DNA of 64,000 nucleotides from Emydura subglobosa (lineage: Eukaryota > Chordata > Testudines > Chelidae): the NCBI GenBank assembly GCA_007922225.1, contig ML679966.1, positions 51,609,583-51,673,582 of the forward strand, in the 5' to 3' direction. The notes under the pieces are model-generated. The model saw nothing but the letters and a program-made list of their open reading frames with translations, was not told where the DNA came from and ran no database searches. A program made the position numbers and the translations under genes. Positions within the stretch are counted from its first letter, which is position 1. Every line of letters starts with the position of its first letter. This document shows positions 24,636 to 35,967 of this stretch, one piece after another.

Positions 24636-26195
24636 ATTTATAGATTCTAATGCCAGAAGTGACCACTGTGATCACCTAGTCTGACCTGCTGTATAACACA
24701 GGCCAAAGAACTACCCCCTCTTCCCCTGTCCCCAACCCCACAAAATTCCTAGAGAATGTCTTCTAAAAAACATCAAATCTTGATTTAAAAATTGTCAATG
24801 ATGAAGAATCCACATAACCCTTGATAAATTGTTCCAATGGTTAATTACCCTCACAGACAAAAATATATGCCTTATTTCCAGTATGCATTTGTCTAGCTTC
24901 AACCTCCAGACACTGGTTCACATTATACCTTTCTCTGATAGATTGAAGAGACCATTATCAAATATTTGTTCCGCATCTAGGCATTTGAAAATTCTAATTA
25001 AGCCACTCCTTAACCTTCTCTTTGTTAAGGTAAATAGACTGGCCTCTTTGAGTCTATCATAATAAGGCATGATTTCTATTCCTTAATCATTCTTTTGGCT
25101 CTTCCCTGAACCCTCTCCAATTTATCAATATCCTTCTTGAATTGTGGGCACCAGAACTGTCACAGTATTCTATCAGCCAAATACAGAGGTAAAATAACCT
25201 CTCTACTCCTACTCGAGATTCCCCTGCATATGAATCCCAGGATTACATTAGCTATTTTGGCCACACGATCACATTGGAAGCTCTTCTTCAGCTGATTATC
25301 TGCCATGACCCCAAATCTTTTTCACAGACATTGCTTCCCAGGATAAAGTACTCCATTGTGTAAGTAGGGCCTACATTCTTTGTTCATAGATGAAGAATTT
25401 ACATTTAGCCATGTTAAAACACATAATTGTTTGCTTGTGCCCAGTTTATCACATGATCCAAATCACTCTCAATCAGTGACCTGTCCTCTGCATTAGTTAC
25501 CATTCCCCCTATTTTTGTCATCTACAAACTTTATTAGGGATGATTTTTTGTTTTCTTCCAGGTAATTGATAAAAATGTCAAAAAGCATAGGGCTAAGAAC
25601 TAGTCCCTTTGGGACCCCATTGGAAACACACCCGCTTGATTATGATTCCCTGTTTACAATTACAGTTTGAGACTTAGCAGTCAGTTTTTAATCTATATAT
25701 GCCATGTTAATTGTATTTTGTTCTAATTTTTAACCAAAATATCATGTGATACCAAGTCAAACACCTTACAGAATTCTAAATCTATTACTTCAACACTATT
25801 ACCTTTATCAACCTAACTTGTAATCAAATAAAAAAACATAAACCCATGTTGATTTGCATTAGTTACATTACCTTCTTTTAATTCTTTATTAAATAAATCC
25901 TGTATCAGCCTCTCCATTATCTTGCTTGGGATCAGTGTCAGACTGGCAGGCCTATAATTACCCAGATCAATCCATTTATCCTTTTTAAAAATAAGCAGAA
26001 TATTAGCTTTCATCCAGTTTTCTGGAACTTCCTCAGTGCTCCAAGACTTATTGAAAAAAGCAACATAAACACTCTAGTGAGTTCCTCAGCCAGCTCTTTA
26101 AAAACTCTTGAATAACAGCTGATATTTTATTTTATTTTTAAAATCATTAGCAGCAGCTGTTACTTAATACTGATTGAAACCTCTTATCTTTTTTT
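24636..26195 (-). mobile_element. CR1 LINE, 5'-truncated, degenerate
   Basis: The 3' end lies at 24636 (TTATAGATTCTAATGCCAGA) and the body runs upward on the minus strand through the CR1 reverse transcriptase gene. A surviving frame at 26013-25813 reads WIDLGNYRPASLTLIPSKIM and ERLIQDLFNKEL, the N-terminal RT blocks. Downstream antisense text such as GGTAATTGATAAAAATGTCA, CTGTCCTCTGCATTAG and AACCTTCTCTTTGTTAAGGT corresponds to later RT and C-terminal blocks. There are many substitutions and stops. It abuts the LINE at 22925-24610 head to tail, separated by a small inverted repeat of CAGTAGTAGTAGTG and CACTACTACTG at about 24583-24620. Confidence 0.88.
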
Positions 26196-26229
26196 CTCGA
26201 TTAGAAAGCCTCCTCTTTGTGTTTTAATG

Positions 26230-26396
26230 AATGATTTGACAGTGACACATTTTCCAAAAAAATTTCCAAAACCAAAATTTTTGGAACTGCTGTTTCATGG
26301 GACATTAAAGAAGATTGTTTTCATTTTGATTCAGAATTAAAACAAATTTTGAAACATTGAAACTTCCCATTGAAATTCTGAGTTGCGACCAGCTTT
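26230..26396. repeat. A/T-rich MITE-like repeat ending in GACCAGCTTTA
   Basis: A run of ACATTTTCC, AAAAAATTTCC, CAAAATTTTTGG, TTTTGAAACATTG and CATTGAAATTCTG ends at CGACCAGCTTTA. A second sequence with the same ending (GACCAGCTCTA) and similar A/T-rich interior lies at 56600-56762. This looks like the common sauropsid family that begins TAGAGCTGGTC. Boundaries are approximate. Confidence 0.5.
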
Positions 26397-28314
26397 ATTT
26401 ATGGCAGTACTGTCTCTGGATCTGCCCAGAATTCATATAACAATGCAACATGGCTCTGACAAGCTCTCTTTTCCTCACACAGCTCCAGTCTGCATGTCCT
26501 TCATGCTGATGCTTGTGAGATGCTTTTGTAGCGAAGCCTGTGGCTGTTCTATGCAGTGCTTGCACTGGGAAGCTTTCACTGGGCTTTTATGGCCCCTGTA
26601 TGCCACTGCAGCAGCATGCAGGGCAATAGTGGGTCAGGGCTATGCCTGTGTGTGCTGTGCTTTCAACATCTGCCATCCAACCAGTCAGCACCTTAGATGC
26701 ACCCATTTCTGTGGGAGAGAGATGTGTCAAACTGACTATTTCCTACAATATCCTGAATGAACTTTATTGAATTAAGTTAAACCTTATTGAATTAGTTCTA
26801 ACATCTTTGGAGTTTGTTGCATTAAAAATACAATTGTGTATGTGTTATTGTGGAATTGTATTTCCATGGGAAGGGTAAATAGGATAACTGCAAAGGGTGA
26901 TTAGAACAATTCACTCAAATTATAACATCTCCAGAGAAGCCACTGGTGCACAAATACTAGTTCAAACTGGTCTTTCCAGGGACTGACAGACAAAGAAAGT
27001 GTTTTTTGGATCAACAGTCTGGCTTTAAATTGGGTCAGGGCTTTCTTCCTGATCTAGTAAATAGACAGGACCCTTGGTTAGAATCCATGTTATGGTTAGG
27101 GTTAATTCTGGTAAGCTTCTTAATATCTGAGTAGGTTCTTTTATTGTCTTTAATATGTTTTCTCTGGAATTTTTTTTACCTTAAGAATAAAGTAGTTTGC
27201 ATAGGAAGTGCTGTGAGATAATTTTAACTACTGACAATCACTCTGTTGTCAGTCTCTGAAGAGAAGGCAAGTAGGTGTCCTGGGGCAATCTGTCTGTGCT
27301 GGGAATAACACAGTGAAAGCAGGGAACTGTGCACCCTGGGAACATCTCAGTTAGAATGTAAAGGGGCACTGGTTTCCAGCCAGAAAGGCAATGGCTAGGG
27401 AGTGGGAAGCAGAGAGTGGGTGAACTTGCTCAGCCACTGAGGGGAAAATACAGGCACAATTGCCCTGAATTGTGAGAACAATCTCACATAGTCCTGAACT
27501 GGAGAGTAGTTTTAAATGAAGTACCTGAAGGGTATAGTTCATAGGTAATACAAAAACACCTGAAGCATCCAGATCATCTGTGTGTGTCCTCCTAAAGTAC
27601 TCCTTTAATTAATAGCTTTATATGAACCAGCTGATTCAGAATCATAGGGAGATGTGGTCAGTAAAGTGGGGCTCCCTGTTCATTAAAGGACTATACATGA
27701 CCTTGATAACTGCTTTAGTTTTGTATTTCTTTCCCAAACCAAGTCCCTTTTGGACTTGGATCAGTTAATGGGGGCTAATTGACTATGACAAACTTATGAC
27801 AATGCTGAAGTGCTTTGCTGGATCAGGGACCCAATGCTCTTTCTTGATTGACAGACTATCTATTTATTTAGAATTATATGAATTCTAAAAAGGCAGTATG
27901 TCTATCCATACTCTGTAGGTATCCCTGTCTCAACTTAACAGTATATCTTAAGAGCAGCAGTACCGTTTAAGATAACCTACTACATGTAAGCCGGAAAGCC
28001 TAGAGACTCAAATTCCCCTTCAAACAAATGTCTACCAAGAGGTTCTGCTAAACATCAAGCTATGTATTATAATCTGGCTGACAAATACCCTCCACATTCT
28101 ACAGGCCACTGTCCTCTGATCCCACTGAGGAATACCAAAAGAAACTACACCATCTGCTCATGAAAACTCCCTGAAGAAGCACAGGAACAAATCCACACAG
28201 ATACACCCATAGAGCCCCGACCAGGGATATTCTATCTGCTACTCAAAATCCACAAACCCGGGAATCCTGGATGCCTCAGGCATTGGCACTCTTACAGCAG
28301 GGTTATCAGGCTAT

Positions 28315-28887
28315 GTGGACTCTCTCCTCAGACCCTACGCTAGCAGTACTCCCAGATTTCTTCAGGATACCATCGACTTACTGACAAAATTACAATCCAT
28401 TGGTGGTCTTCCAGAACACACCATCCTAGCCCCTGTGGATGTAGAAGCTCTCTACACCAACATTCCACACAAAGATGGACTACTAGCCATCAGGAACAGT
28501 ATCCCCGAAAATGCCACAGAATACCTGACAGCTGAACTTTGTGACTTTGTCCTTACCCACAATCATTTCAGATTTGGAGACGATTTATATCTTCAAGTCA
28601 GTGGCACGGCTATGGATATCCGCATGGCCCCACAGCATGCTAACCTTTTCATGGCTGATTTAGAACAACACTTTCTCAACTCTCATCCCAAAGTGCCCCT
28701 CCTATGCTACATTGATGACATTTTCATCATCTGGACCCACAGAAAAGAGTCCCTCGAAGAATTCCACCGGGATTTCAACAATTTTCACCCCATCATCAAC
28801 CTTAGCCTGGACCAGTCCACACAAGAAATCCACTTCCTGGTCACTACAGTGAAAATAAGTGATGACCACATAATCAACTTATACTGA
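28315..28887 (+). pseudogene. Penelope-type reverse transcriptase fragment
   Basis: A 190-residue frame contains the RT core. VDVEALYTNIP lies at residues 41-51 (the block with the first catalytic Asp). GTAMDIRMAPQHANLFM lies at 97-113, where GTAMG is more usual, so the aspartate replaces a conserved glycine. CYIDDIFIIW lies at 131-140 and is the YxDD catalytic motif. The frame is not the true start: the upstream sequence continues the same protein (for example EARPGIFYLL-like text near 28215 and a KIHKPGN block near 28245), and a small deletion near 28275 breaks the join. It stops at 28885-28887, while homologous sequence carries on in the same direction. It lacks an N-terminus and is not functional. 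Confidence 0.9.
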
Positions 28888-29329
28888 AAACCTACTGACC
28901 ACTATGCGTACCTACATGCCTCCAGCTTCCACCCAGGACACATCACATAATCCATTGTCTACAGCCAAGCCCTAAGATACAACCGCATTTGGTCCAATCC
29001 CTTAGACAGAGACAAACACTTCTCTATCAAGCATTCTTAAAACTACAATACCCACCTAGAGAAAGGAAGAAATAGATTGACAGAGCCAGATGGGTACCCA
29101 GAAGTCACCTACTACAGGACAGACCCAACAAGGAAAACAACAGAACGCCACTGGCCATCACCTACAGCCCCCAGCTAAAACCTCTCCAACACATCACCAA
29201 GGATCTATAACCTATCCTGTAAGATGATCCCTCACTCTCACAAACCTTGGGAGGCAGGCCAGTCCTCACTTAGAAACAGCCCCCCAACCTGAAGCAAATA
29301 CTCACCAGCAACTGCACACCATACAACAG

Positions 29330-29740
29330 AAACACTAACCAAGGAACGTATCCTTGCAACAAACCCCGTTGCCAACTCTGCCCGCGTATCTATTCAAGTG
29401 ACACCATCAAAGGTCCTAACCACATCAGCCACACCATCAGGAGCTCGTTCACCTGCACATCTATTAATGTGATATATGCCATTATGTGCCAGCAATGCCC
29501 CTCTGCCATGTACATTGGCCAAACTGGACTGTCTCTATGCAAAAGAATAAATGGACACAAATCAGACTTCAAGAATGGTAACGTTCAAAAACCAGTAGGC
29601 AAGTACTTCAGTCTCCCTGGACACTCAGCAACAGACTTGAAAGTTGCCATACATACAAAAAAACTTCAAAAACAAACTTCAGCGCAAAACTGCAGAGCTG
29701 GAACTCATATGAAAACTTGACACTATCAGACTACGTCTGA
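29330..29740 (+). pseudogene. Penelope GIY-YIG endonuclease domain remnant
   Basis: The sequence gives a CQLCP cysteine pair near 29370, then SSDTIKGPNHISHTIRSSF, VIYAIMCQQCPSAMYIGQTG and LSLCKRINGHKSDFKNGN. The VIYAI and YIGQTG blocks correspond to the GIY and YIG motifs, with the arginine and histidine region following (KRINGH). The tail ends near NCRAGTHMK and then stops. This endonuclease nicks target DNA to prime Penelope reverse transcription. One frame change lies between the cysteine pair and the longest open frame, and the tail is shifted at an A-rich run near 29660. Confidence 0.85.
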
Positions 29741-30629
29741 ATAGAGACTAGAAGTGGCTAGCCCACTACAAAAAATAATGTTCCCTCTTTTGGCTTTCAC
29801 ACCTTCTCATCAACTGTTGTAAATGGGACTCATCCACCCTGACTGAATTACCTCATTAATACTTGCCCTTCTCACTGTGATGTAACTCACCCATCCTTGC
29901 ATGTGTATATATACCCACCTAACTGAAGTTTCCACTTTATGCATCTGATGAAGTGGGTTTCTGCCCATGAAAGCTTATGCCCAAATAAATATGTTAGTCT
30001 TTAAGGTGCCACAGAACTCTCATTTTGCTGAAAACAGACTAACACGGCTCTCCCTCTGGAACTCATGGATACAGATATGTTTAACTGTCTTTGAAAAGGG
30101 TATTGGGATCCCTACTCTCACATGGTAACACGGTGGTCAGCTTTTCCTTACTGAGGTTTTAACCAGTCACTTATCAATCCTTTTGTTTCAAAGAATATTC
30201 CTTTTGCAAGATGTAGACTGCTTGATTAATTTCCTGACTGATCAAAATACCTGCCTAAATACCAACCATTCAAATTCCTGGTGATGTGTCAGTTTTGCTT
30301 TCAAAACCATGACGACAATCGTAGTAAGTGTGTAAAAGGCAATCTTGTGTGTCAAGTAATTCATATATTCTTTTGAATGAATGTGAAAGTATTACACCTC
30401 TATTCTGAAGCCTTTAACTTTATTTTTACTGAGCACTGTTTTGTTCTTGGAAGTTTTGCCTCTAGAAGGTGGTTGTTACAAAAGTAAAAGCACTTTTTAT
30501 GCTAGTCAGAGAAATGGAGAATCTATGATTATTTTATCCTAAATAAAGAAACTGACTTACAAGGAGTAAAGTGACTGACCACTGAAAGACCACTTTAAAG
30601 ATGGAAAATTTCAGCTACCAGCTACTCAC

Positions 30630-30737
30630 TCGTGCCAGGCTGGTTCCAGATGGAACTTTATAAGGGACGTACTTCCTGTAGATGTGTCCAACTCTAGAAC
30701 ATGGAACATCAAACATGCCACCTCCACACATCCAAAC
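30630..30737 (-). CDS. GALNTL6: GALNTL6 coding exon, metal-binding histidine region
   Basis: This 108-base exon is 36 whole codons on the minus strand, phase 0 at both ends. It starts [20 protein letters not shown] and continues into [16 protein letters not shown]. The borders are CCTCAG|GTTTGG and CACGA|GTGAGT. It continues the WGGE...SFK block of the upstream exon directly, as in GALNT proteins. In the GALNT2 structure the histidine of the VGH motif is one of the Mn2+ ligands; here it is residue 18 of the exon (about 30684-30686). The two cysteines, residues 4 and 13, are the usual conserved pair. The residue after CGG is glycine; this position varies in the family, so I do not treat it as a defect. 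No frameshift or stop is present and the exon looks fully functional. Confidence 0.92.
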
Positions 30738-31395
30738 CTGAGGAGGAAACAAAAAACCCAACAGTGACAACTGAATGCCAGCATAGAAGATAAAATCTTA
30801 AATCATTCTACACGGATTCCTCTTATTGAGGGTCCTGTTTCATTCTGAATGGCTAGGAATGGGAAGATGAGGGAAAATCCATGTTATGATACTTGGAGTC
30901 TCACTCTACAAAAAGAAGTCTCATTTAAAAAAAAACAATATAAACTATAAATAGCAGCAGCTACAGGTATCTACCCACACAACTTTTCAAAAAAATAAAC
31001 AAGATTCCTTTATCTAAGAATTTCCAAATTCTTAATGTTCTTGATCAAATAAAAATTAATTAATTACATTCTTAATTCCAACATAGTCAAATTTTCAAAA
31101 GTGGTCTCATATTGGGCATATATATAGTTAAACATACAAATCAGGTGATAATTTAGAGGCTAAACTCAGAATCCTTGGCCTACAATCTATAGCATATAAT
31201 CAATACAAGGCTTGGCTCTTTACTAGGATGTACTTTTCTAAAGAAAAACTGAAACAGAAATATCAAAATACATTATCTAACCAAACTCATACATATGCAG
31301 AAAGTGGCATAAGTCATTTATGTGTCATCTTTAGTGCAAGCTTCTGATATTGAAACAAAGAGCTTCAACTGGAGTATGCATTTTCAATGTTTAAG

Positions 31396-31483
31396 GGCCT
31401 GATTTACAAAAGTGCTGAGCAACCACGAGTCCGGTCAAAATTAGTGGGAGCTGTAAGTGCACAGCTCCTCTGAAAATCAGGCC
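31396..31483. repeat. Foldback MITE-like repeat with GGCCTGATTT ends
   Basis: The left end reads GGCCTGATTTACAAAAGTGC and the right end, complemented, reads GGCCTGATTTTCAGAGGAGC. The centre holds TGCTGAGCAACCAC and GTAAGTGCACAGCTCC, also roughly complementary. It is a short hairpin element of a kind scattered through sauropsid introns. Confidence 0.6.
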
Positions 31484-32152
31484 ACAGATGCATGTGCTAC
31501 AGGATGATGAGCAATGAGCAATTTCACTCTTCACAAGAGCTTTAATGTTGCTTGTTTTTAAAAGATGTATGTGTGAGAGAGGGAGACTGACTCACGCACA
31601 AGTCACAATGGAAAGCAGCCCAGCAACTCTGATAGACATGACTTTGGTGACATGAGAACTGCCGTACTTCAGTTTGTCAGCTAAACAAGACTACTAATAT
31701 AGTATGTGGGCAAAACGGGCCAACACACTTGTAGGGTAAGCATATCGATGTTAAGGAGTGTAATTTTGAATTTCTACCAACAAGTCACTGGAAGCATCAA
31801 ACAGGACAGTAAATAGGCTAGCAGAGCATATAAATAGGTTTTAAAACTAATCATACTCCAAGAGTTCAAAATTCACTCATAGACCTAGTGCTTGGATTAC
31901 CACAATCATGCAGCAGCCCGCTGACTTTGTCGAGAAGTAAAATCACTTAGCCTTTCATAACCCTGGCAAAACAACTTTCTTGGCTTCCTGATCTTGCAAA
32001 TTGTTCTGTAAGCAAAACTCCCACTATCCTGAACTAGTTCTGCACACAGCACTTGCAGTCTCAGCTTTTTCAGCCTCTAAACTGTGAGATCATCAACCAG
32101 AAAACCATTCCCACGTACAAAAAGAGAGAGAGGAGACCATTAGTAAGGTTAA

Positions 32153-32567
32153 GATTCTGTCATGGGTATTATTACTAAAAGTCAGGGACAGGTCCTGGGC
32201 AATAAACAATAATTCACAGAAACCTGCAACCTGTCCCTGACTTTTACTAAAAATACCAGGAGGGTTAGGGGGCAGAGACTAACAGTCTGACCATTGACCT
32301 CTAACAGCTGCTCCAGCCCCAGAGGGGCTCACCCAACCCCAGCCTGCCACCCCAATACCCACTGCTCTTGTAGCTTGGAGGTCACTGATCCCATGGCCCC
32401 AGGGCTGACCGTCGGTCACTTCTCCATTGGCAGGGTTGACAGCCACTGCTCCATCCCCAGCAGTGCTGACCCAATCCCAGCAGCTGCTCAGTTCTGGGGC
32501 TGCTGTTCCAGCCCTGCTCATGGAGGTCCCAGAAAGTCATGGAATCCATGAGCTCTATGACAGAATC
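32153..32567. mobile_element. Non-autonomous DNA element with inverted ends, GC-rich interior
   Basis: The ends GATTCTGTCATGG and, inverted, GATTCTGTCATAG form a terminal inverted repeat. Just outside, GGTTAAG on the left and CTTAACC on the right extend the inverted match, so the true ends may lie a few bases further out. Inside the left end a perfect 18-base inverted repeat (32176-32193 and 32229-32246) encloses 35 bases. The middle is C/G-rich with repeated CAGCTGCTCC- and CCAGCCCC-type text. The open frames over it are by-products of base composition. The superfamily is not determined. Confidence 0.6.
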
Positions 32568-33057
32568 GTATCCTTAACCATTAACAGCAGCAAAAGGGAG
32601 TTTTACAGATCGAGAACAGCAACCATAGAATTATGCTGATTTACTCAGCTCTTGAGGTTTGAAGAGCAAAAGATTTGTGATGAAAATTCTTTTGTTATCT
32701 AGTTTAGTTAGAAAAACTTTTTTTGTATAGTGCAAAACTTCCATTAAGTCCCCTCCTCCCATTTTCACAGTAGATTATTTTTGGGAAATAGTCAAACTTT
32801 TGGAAAAGTTCTAGAGTAGAAGAACTTGACATTTCAAGAGTTCTCTTATTCCCTAAACACTACTGTGCAGCATCTGTCATCTGTGATGGAGAATCAACTA
32901 GGAAAACGTATAAAGACACCTAACTTCACTGAGAAGTCACTGTAACTCTATGTTCAGTATTGACACTGTGTGGAAGCTGCAATAGTATACTTTATAAATA
33001 TCTGGAAGGATCATTCCAGAGACAATGAAGAACACAGTAAGGAGGAGTGAAAGTTAA

Positions 33058-33567
33058 GATATTGTGGCCGATGGCTGGCTTCCCTCTAGTGGATCTCGTG
33101 CTTCTCTCCTGTTGGGGGCCAGAAAAGTGCCCGTCATCCCGTCTTCCCAGGGGTCCTATGAACAGCAACTGCAGACTGCTGGCTCTGTATTTTTGGAGCT
33201 GCAGCCTCTTCCCCTGGGCTACTTCCCCCCCTTAGTCCTGCTGGCCTCTCAGGTCCTCTTTCCTTGCTGCCCCTTGCTGGGTTCAGTACCTCCTTTTGGG
33301 GTTCCTCTGCTCTCCCACACTTCACTACTCCAATCTGCTACTTCACTCCACTCGCACAGCACAGCACAGCACAGCACCTCTGCTTCCTCCAGCTTGTGCC
33401 CCGTGTTTTTGGGGAGGAGCCCTTTTATGGAGCACCTGGCTGATCCTCAATTGGCCCCAGCTGCCCCTGGTTAGGCTGCAGGGAATAAAGCCCTGATCAT
33501 TCTGGGGCTGATGTACCTCCCGTCGTACTCTCCTGCTGCCCTCTGCCCTTGGTATATCACAATATAC
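33058..33567. repeat. Unclassified GC-rich interspersed repeat
   Basis: A C/G-rich island stands out from A/T-rich flanks. It is bounded by ATATTGTG at about 33060 and the inverted CACAATAT at about 33559, so it may be a DNA element. It contains a five-copy CACAG tract near 33353-33380 and a GGGAATAAAGCCCTG polyadenylation-like stretch near 33481. No protein family is recognisable in its frames. Confidence 0.4.
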
Positions 33568-33750
33568 TATAATCAGAGTAAAAAGACATCATGCAACATC
33601 TCCCAGAATCTTGTCAGAGCTTCCACGTTGCAAGGTTCAGTCATATACAAAGGTCCCAAGCTCTGCATTCTGTGTTCTGTATATATGAGGCAGAGGGCAT
33701 GTTGTGCTTGTGGTCTAAGGAAAAGTAGAACACAATATATAGACAACAAG

Positions 33751-33822
33751 GATGAAATGCTGGCCCTACTGATGTCAATAGGAGTTTTGCCATTGACTTC
33801 AGTGGAGCCAGGAATTTACTCC
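33751..33822. repeat. Short palindromic foldback repeat
   Basis: GATGAAATGCTGGCCCTACT followed by GATGTCAATAGGAG mirrors CCATTGACTTCAGTGGAGCC followed by AGGAATTTACTCC around a TTTTG centre. It is the clearest member of the foldback family also seen at 901-960, 61727-61793 and 63542-63607. Confidence 0.75.
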
Positions 33823-34239
33823 AGAGCTTTTATGTTCTCACTGAAAAAACAGTGAGGGATGTGTGGAAACCAGATAATTAATGTAATTAATATAGCATAC
33901 ATAATCAGCATAGGTAGCATAGATAAGACACCTATTGTCATGCCCAGTGGCTACTTTATATATTCTTCCCACAAATCATATGGCAAAAGTGTGCAGTGGA
34001 AGTCTAAGTAAAACTGCCCCAGACCTACAGTGCACCCAACAGCATGCATTAAAATGCATACAAGACCAAAAGGTACAAAAAAGGGGTAAGTTATATGCAA
34101 TCAGAGCTGGCAGACTGATGAGACAAATACAGAACCCAGCAATAGCACATGCTAATCATCACTGTATCATGGTCACCTTAAGTCAGGACAGTGACAGGAA
34201 AAGTGAAGGTCTATGTAGAAGGGAAAGTGTGGGATGCTT

Positions 34240-34600
34240 ACCTAGCAGGGATGCTCCCAGCAGAGAGGCTGCGGAACTTCCAGCTGGGAAGAACGGGGTT
34301 GCGCCCCAGAAAGAAGGGTTGGGGTGGCCCTCCTGGCAAAGGGATGGAAGAGGACTGATAGGAGCCTAAGCTGGGGTATGGTGAGAACAAGGAATATGTA
34401 CACCGGGGTGATATGGTCTTGGGGCTTTAGTTATAGACTGTTTGTTTGCACAAGGTTTTTGTAATAAACTGGTTCCCAGGAGGAGTATTGTTTAAATAAG
34501 AACCCGAAGTGGAGCCCTTTGGGTTAGCCAAGGGGGAAACTGAGGTGGTGCCTGGGAGGAAGCCACTCATTTACAATTACTGTTAATTTTTATTTTTTAT
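34240..34600 (+). repeat. Candidate LTR-like repeat, low confidence
   Basis: A G-rich segment with AGCTGGGAAGAACGGGGTTG, a polyadenylation-like TTTTTGTAATAAACTGG near 34460 and GGGGGAAACTGAGGTGG resembles the R-U5 region of a solo LTR. I see no matched terminal TG...CA, no target duplication and no gag, pol or env frame. It may equally be an unrelated repeat. Confidence 0.3.
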
Positions 34601-35442
34601 TACAGCGATGTTTCTAGGACACGTGAAGATAATAAAATGATTACAGTTGGCCCTTGGAAAAGATGACAATATAGATAAACAAAAAGATAAACTCAGTGGA
34701 AGGTCAGCTCCCTTTCACAGAGCACATACATAATGTGAGGAAGCAGAAACCTGTCTAGGTGCTTTATTATTGTAACATATGTAATGACTGTTGGAGTACA
34801 CATATATTGCATCTTCTTGATGCTGTAGGATATCAATAAAAAAGAAAATAAAAGAAGAAAAGGAATTAAGAAAAGGCTATCAGAGACACTCAGGCAATAA
34901 CAATTGGAAGGAAATCACACTTTGATGTTGGGCTTGTATTTGATAGATATAAAACTTAACTTGAAAGTGCTGTGCTGCACCTGAGGTGCATTTTGTAGCA
35001 TAATTGCAATGAATCTCAGGCTGGCTTGCAGGACATTTAGCAGCTGTTCCTGTTTATCGTTTAGCTTCAGAATGACTTTAAAGGAATTTTTATATTTTCT
35101 TAGGAAGATCAATTCTGGGAACCTCGTCCTTAGAATGTGCATTTTAATGTCACCTGTGCTAAATATTGCGAAAAATTGGAGAAACAACTTGAAATCTTCT
35201 GTGTTAAATATTACAGACCTCTAGTGCACCATAAAAGGAATTCTGCTGGTATGGAGCTGCCAAGTGGTGTCACAATGTTGATGCTCTGTTTGTCTAACTA
35301 GCAAGCCATAAAACTCCCAAGATCTCTAATGTCTCCTTCTTATAATAGGAATGAATGTGATCCATAGCCAAGGTAAAAAAAATCCCCAACAAAACAAGTC
35401 AACTTTAATTCAGAAAGCTCAGAAGAAGAGTATTTTATGATG

Positions 35443-35869
35443 CAGTGATTCCCAAACATTTTACTACGTTGACCCACCAACAACATTTTGTCTTTTTGGC
35501 AACCCACCATTATACATATGCACCTTCCACCCCGGCACTGCAACCCTAATCCAGCTCTGATGCAAGGGGAGGCCCTGGGGGGAAGGAGTGTGAGTGTTGC
35601 AGCCACGCCAAACCTGAATGGTGCTGTGACCCCATGCATTAGCTCACAATACCTAGAATGGGAGCTAGGCCCAGTCCCGAAAGACAAGAGCTGCCACTGT
35701 GGGCTGAACATGGGATGGGCTTGCTTTCCAAACCTCCCCTCCACCTTGGTAGAAGTGTATGTTTGCTTAGGGCTCAGTGATGGGTTAACCTGCACTTGGA
35801 TATGGCAACCCATCTAGAACTTTCCTGACATCCACTGGTGGGTTGGGCCCCATCATTTGGGAAACACTG
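35443..35869. mobile_element. hAT-type non-autonomous DNA element
   Basis: The left end CAGTGATTCCCAAACATTTT and the inverted right end CAGTGTTTCCCAAATGATGG form the CAGTG-type terminal repeat characteristic of hAT elements. A subterminal GACCCACCA on the left is mirrored by TGGTGGGTT on the right. The element is about 427 bases. No 8-base target duplication is visible, probably through decay. The 157-residue minus-strand frame over it has no transposase motifs. Confidence 0.75.
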
Positions 35870-35967
35870 CACTAAACTATAGTTTATCAGCTCCTTCCTA
35901 CAGAACATCACAGAACACTTCATAGAGAGAGTCAAAGAGAAAGGCAAAAAAGCAAGCTTTAAAAGAT

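Larger units (their letters stand above)
28000..30060 (+). mobile_element. Penelope-like retroelement, degenerate
   Basis: The element encodes in order a Penelope-type reverse transcriptase (28155-28890 and degraded sequence to about 29300) and a GIY-YIG endonuclease (about 29350-29720). It then ends in a terminus GCATCTGATGAAGTGGG, CCCATGAAAGCTTATGCCC, GTTAGTCTTTAAGGTGCCAC, AACAGACTAACACGG that matches the one at 23600-24148. No inverted terminal copy is seen upstream, so it appears 5'-truncated. The upstream boundary near 28000 is approximate. Stops and small deletions (for example around 28270) disable it. Its orientation is opposite to the host gene. Confidence 0.9.
9921..30629 (-). other. 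GALNTL6: GALNTL6 intron, about 20.7 kb
   Basis: Complete intron between the exons at 30630 and 9920, with donor GTGAGT and acceptor CAG on the minus strand. It carries LINE, SINE and Penelope-like insertions listed separately. The stretches 12486-18164, 18966-21906, 21973-22924, 26397-27999 and 30061-30629 hold short A/T-rich spacer sequence in which I recognise no gene, RNA or clear repeat beyond short A or T runs. Confidence 0.88.

Noticed and set aside
26383..26760. 125-residue Cys-rich plus-strand frame
   Set aside because: It overlaps the end of an A/T-rich repeat, has no signal peptide, no regular cysteine spacing and no recognised family; likely chance.
33935..34369. 144-residue plus-strand frame
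   Set aside because: It runs from plain intron into a G-rich repeat-like segment with no consistent protein character.
35340..35813. 157-residue minus-strand frame
   Set aside because: It covers the hAT-type element but shows no transposase, BED-finger or dimerisation motif; a composition by-product.
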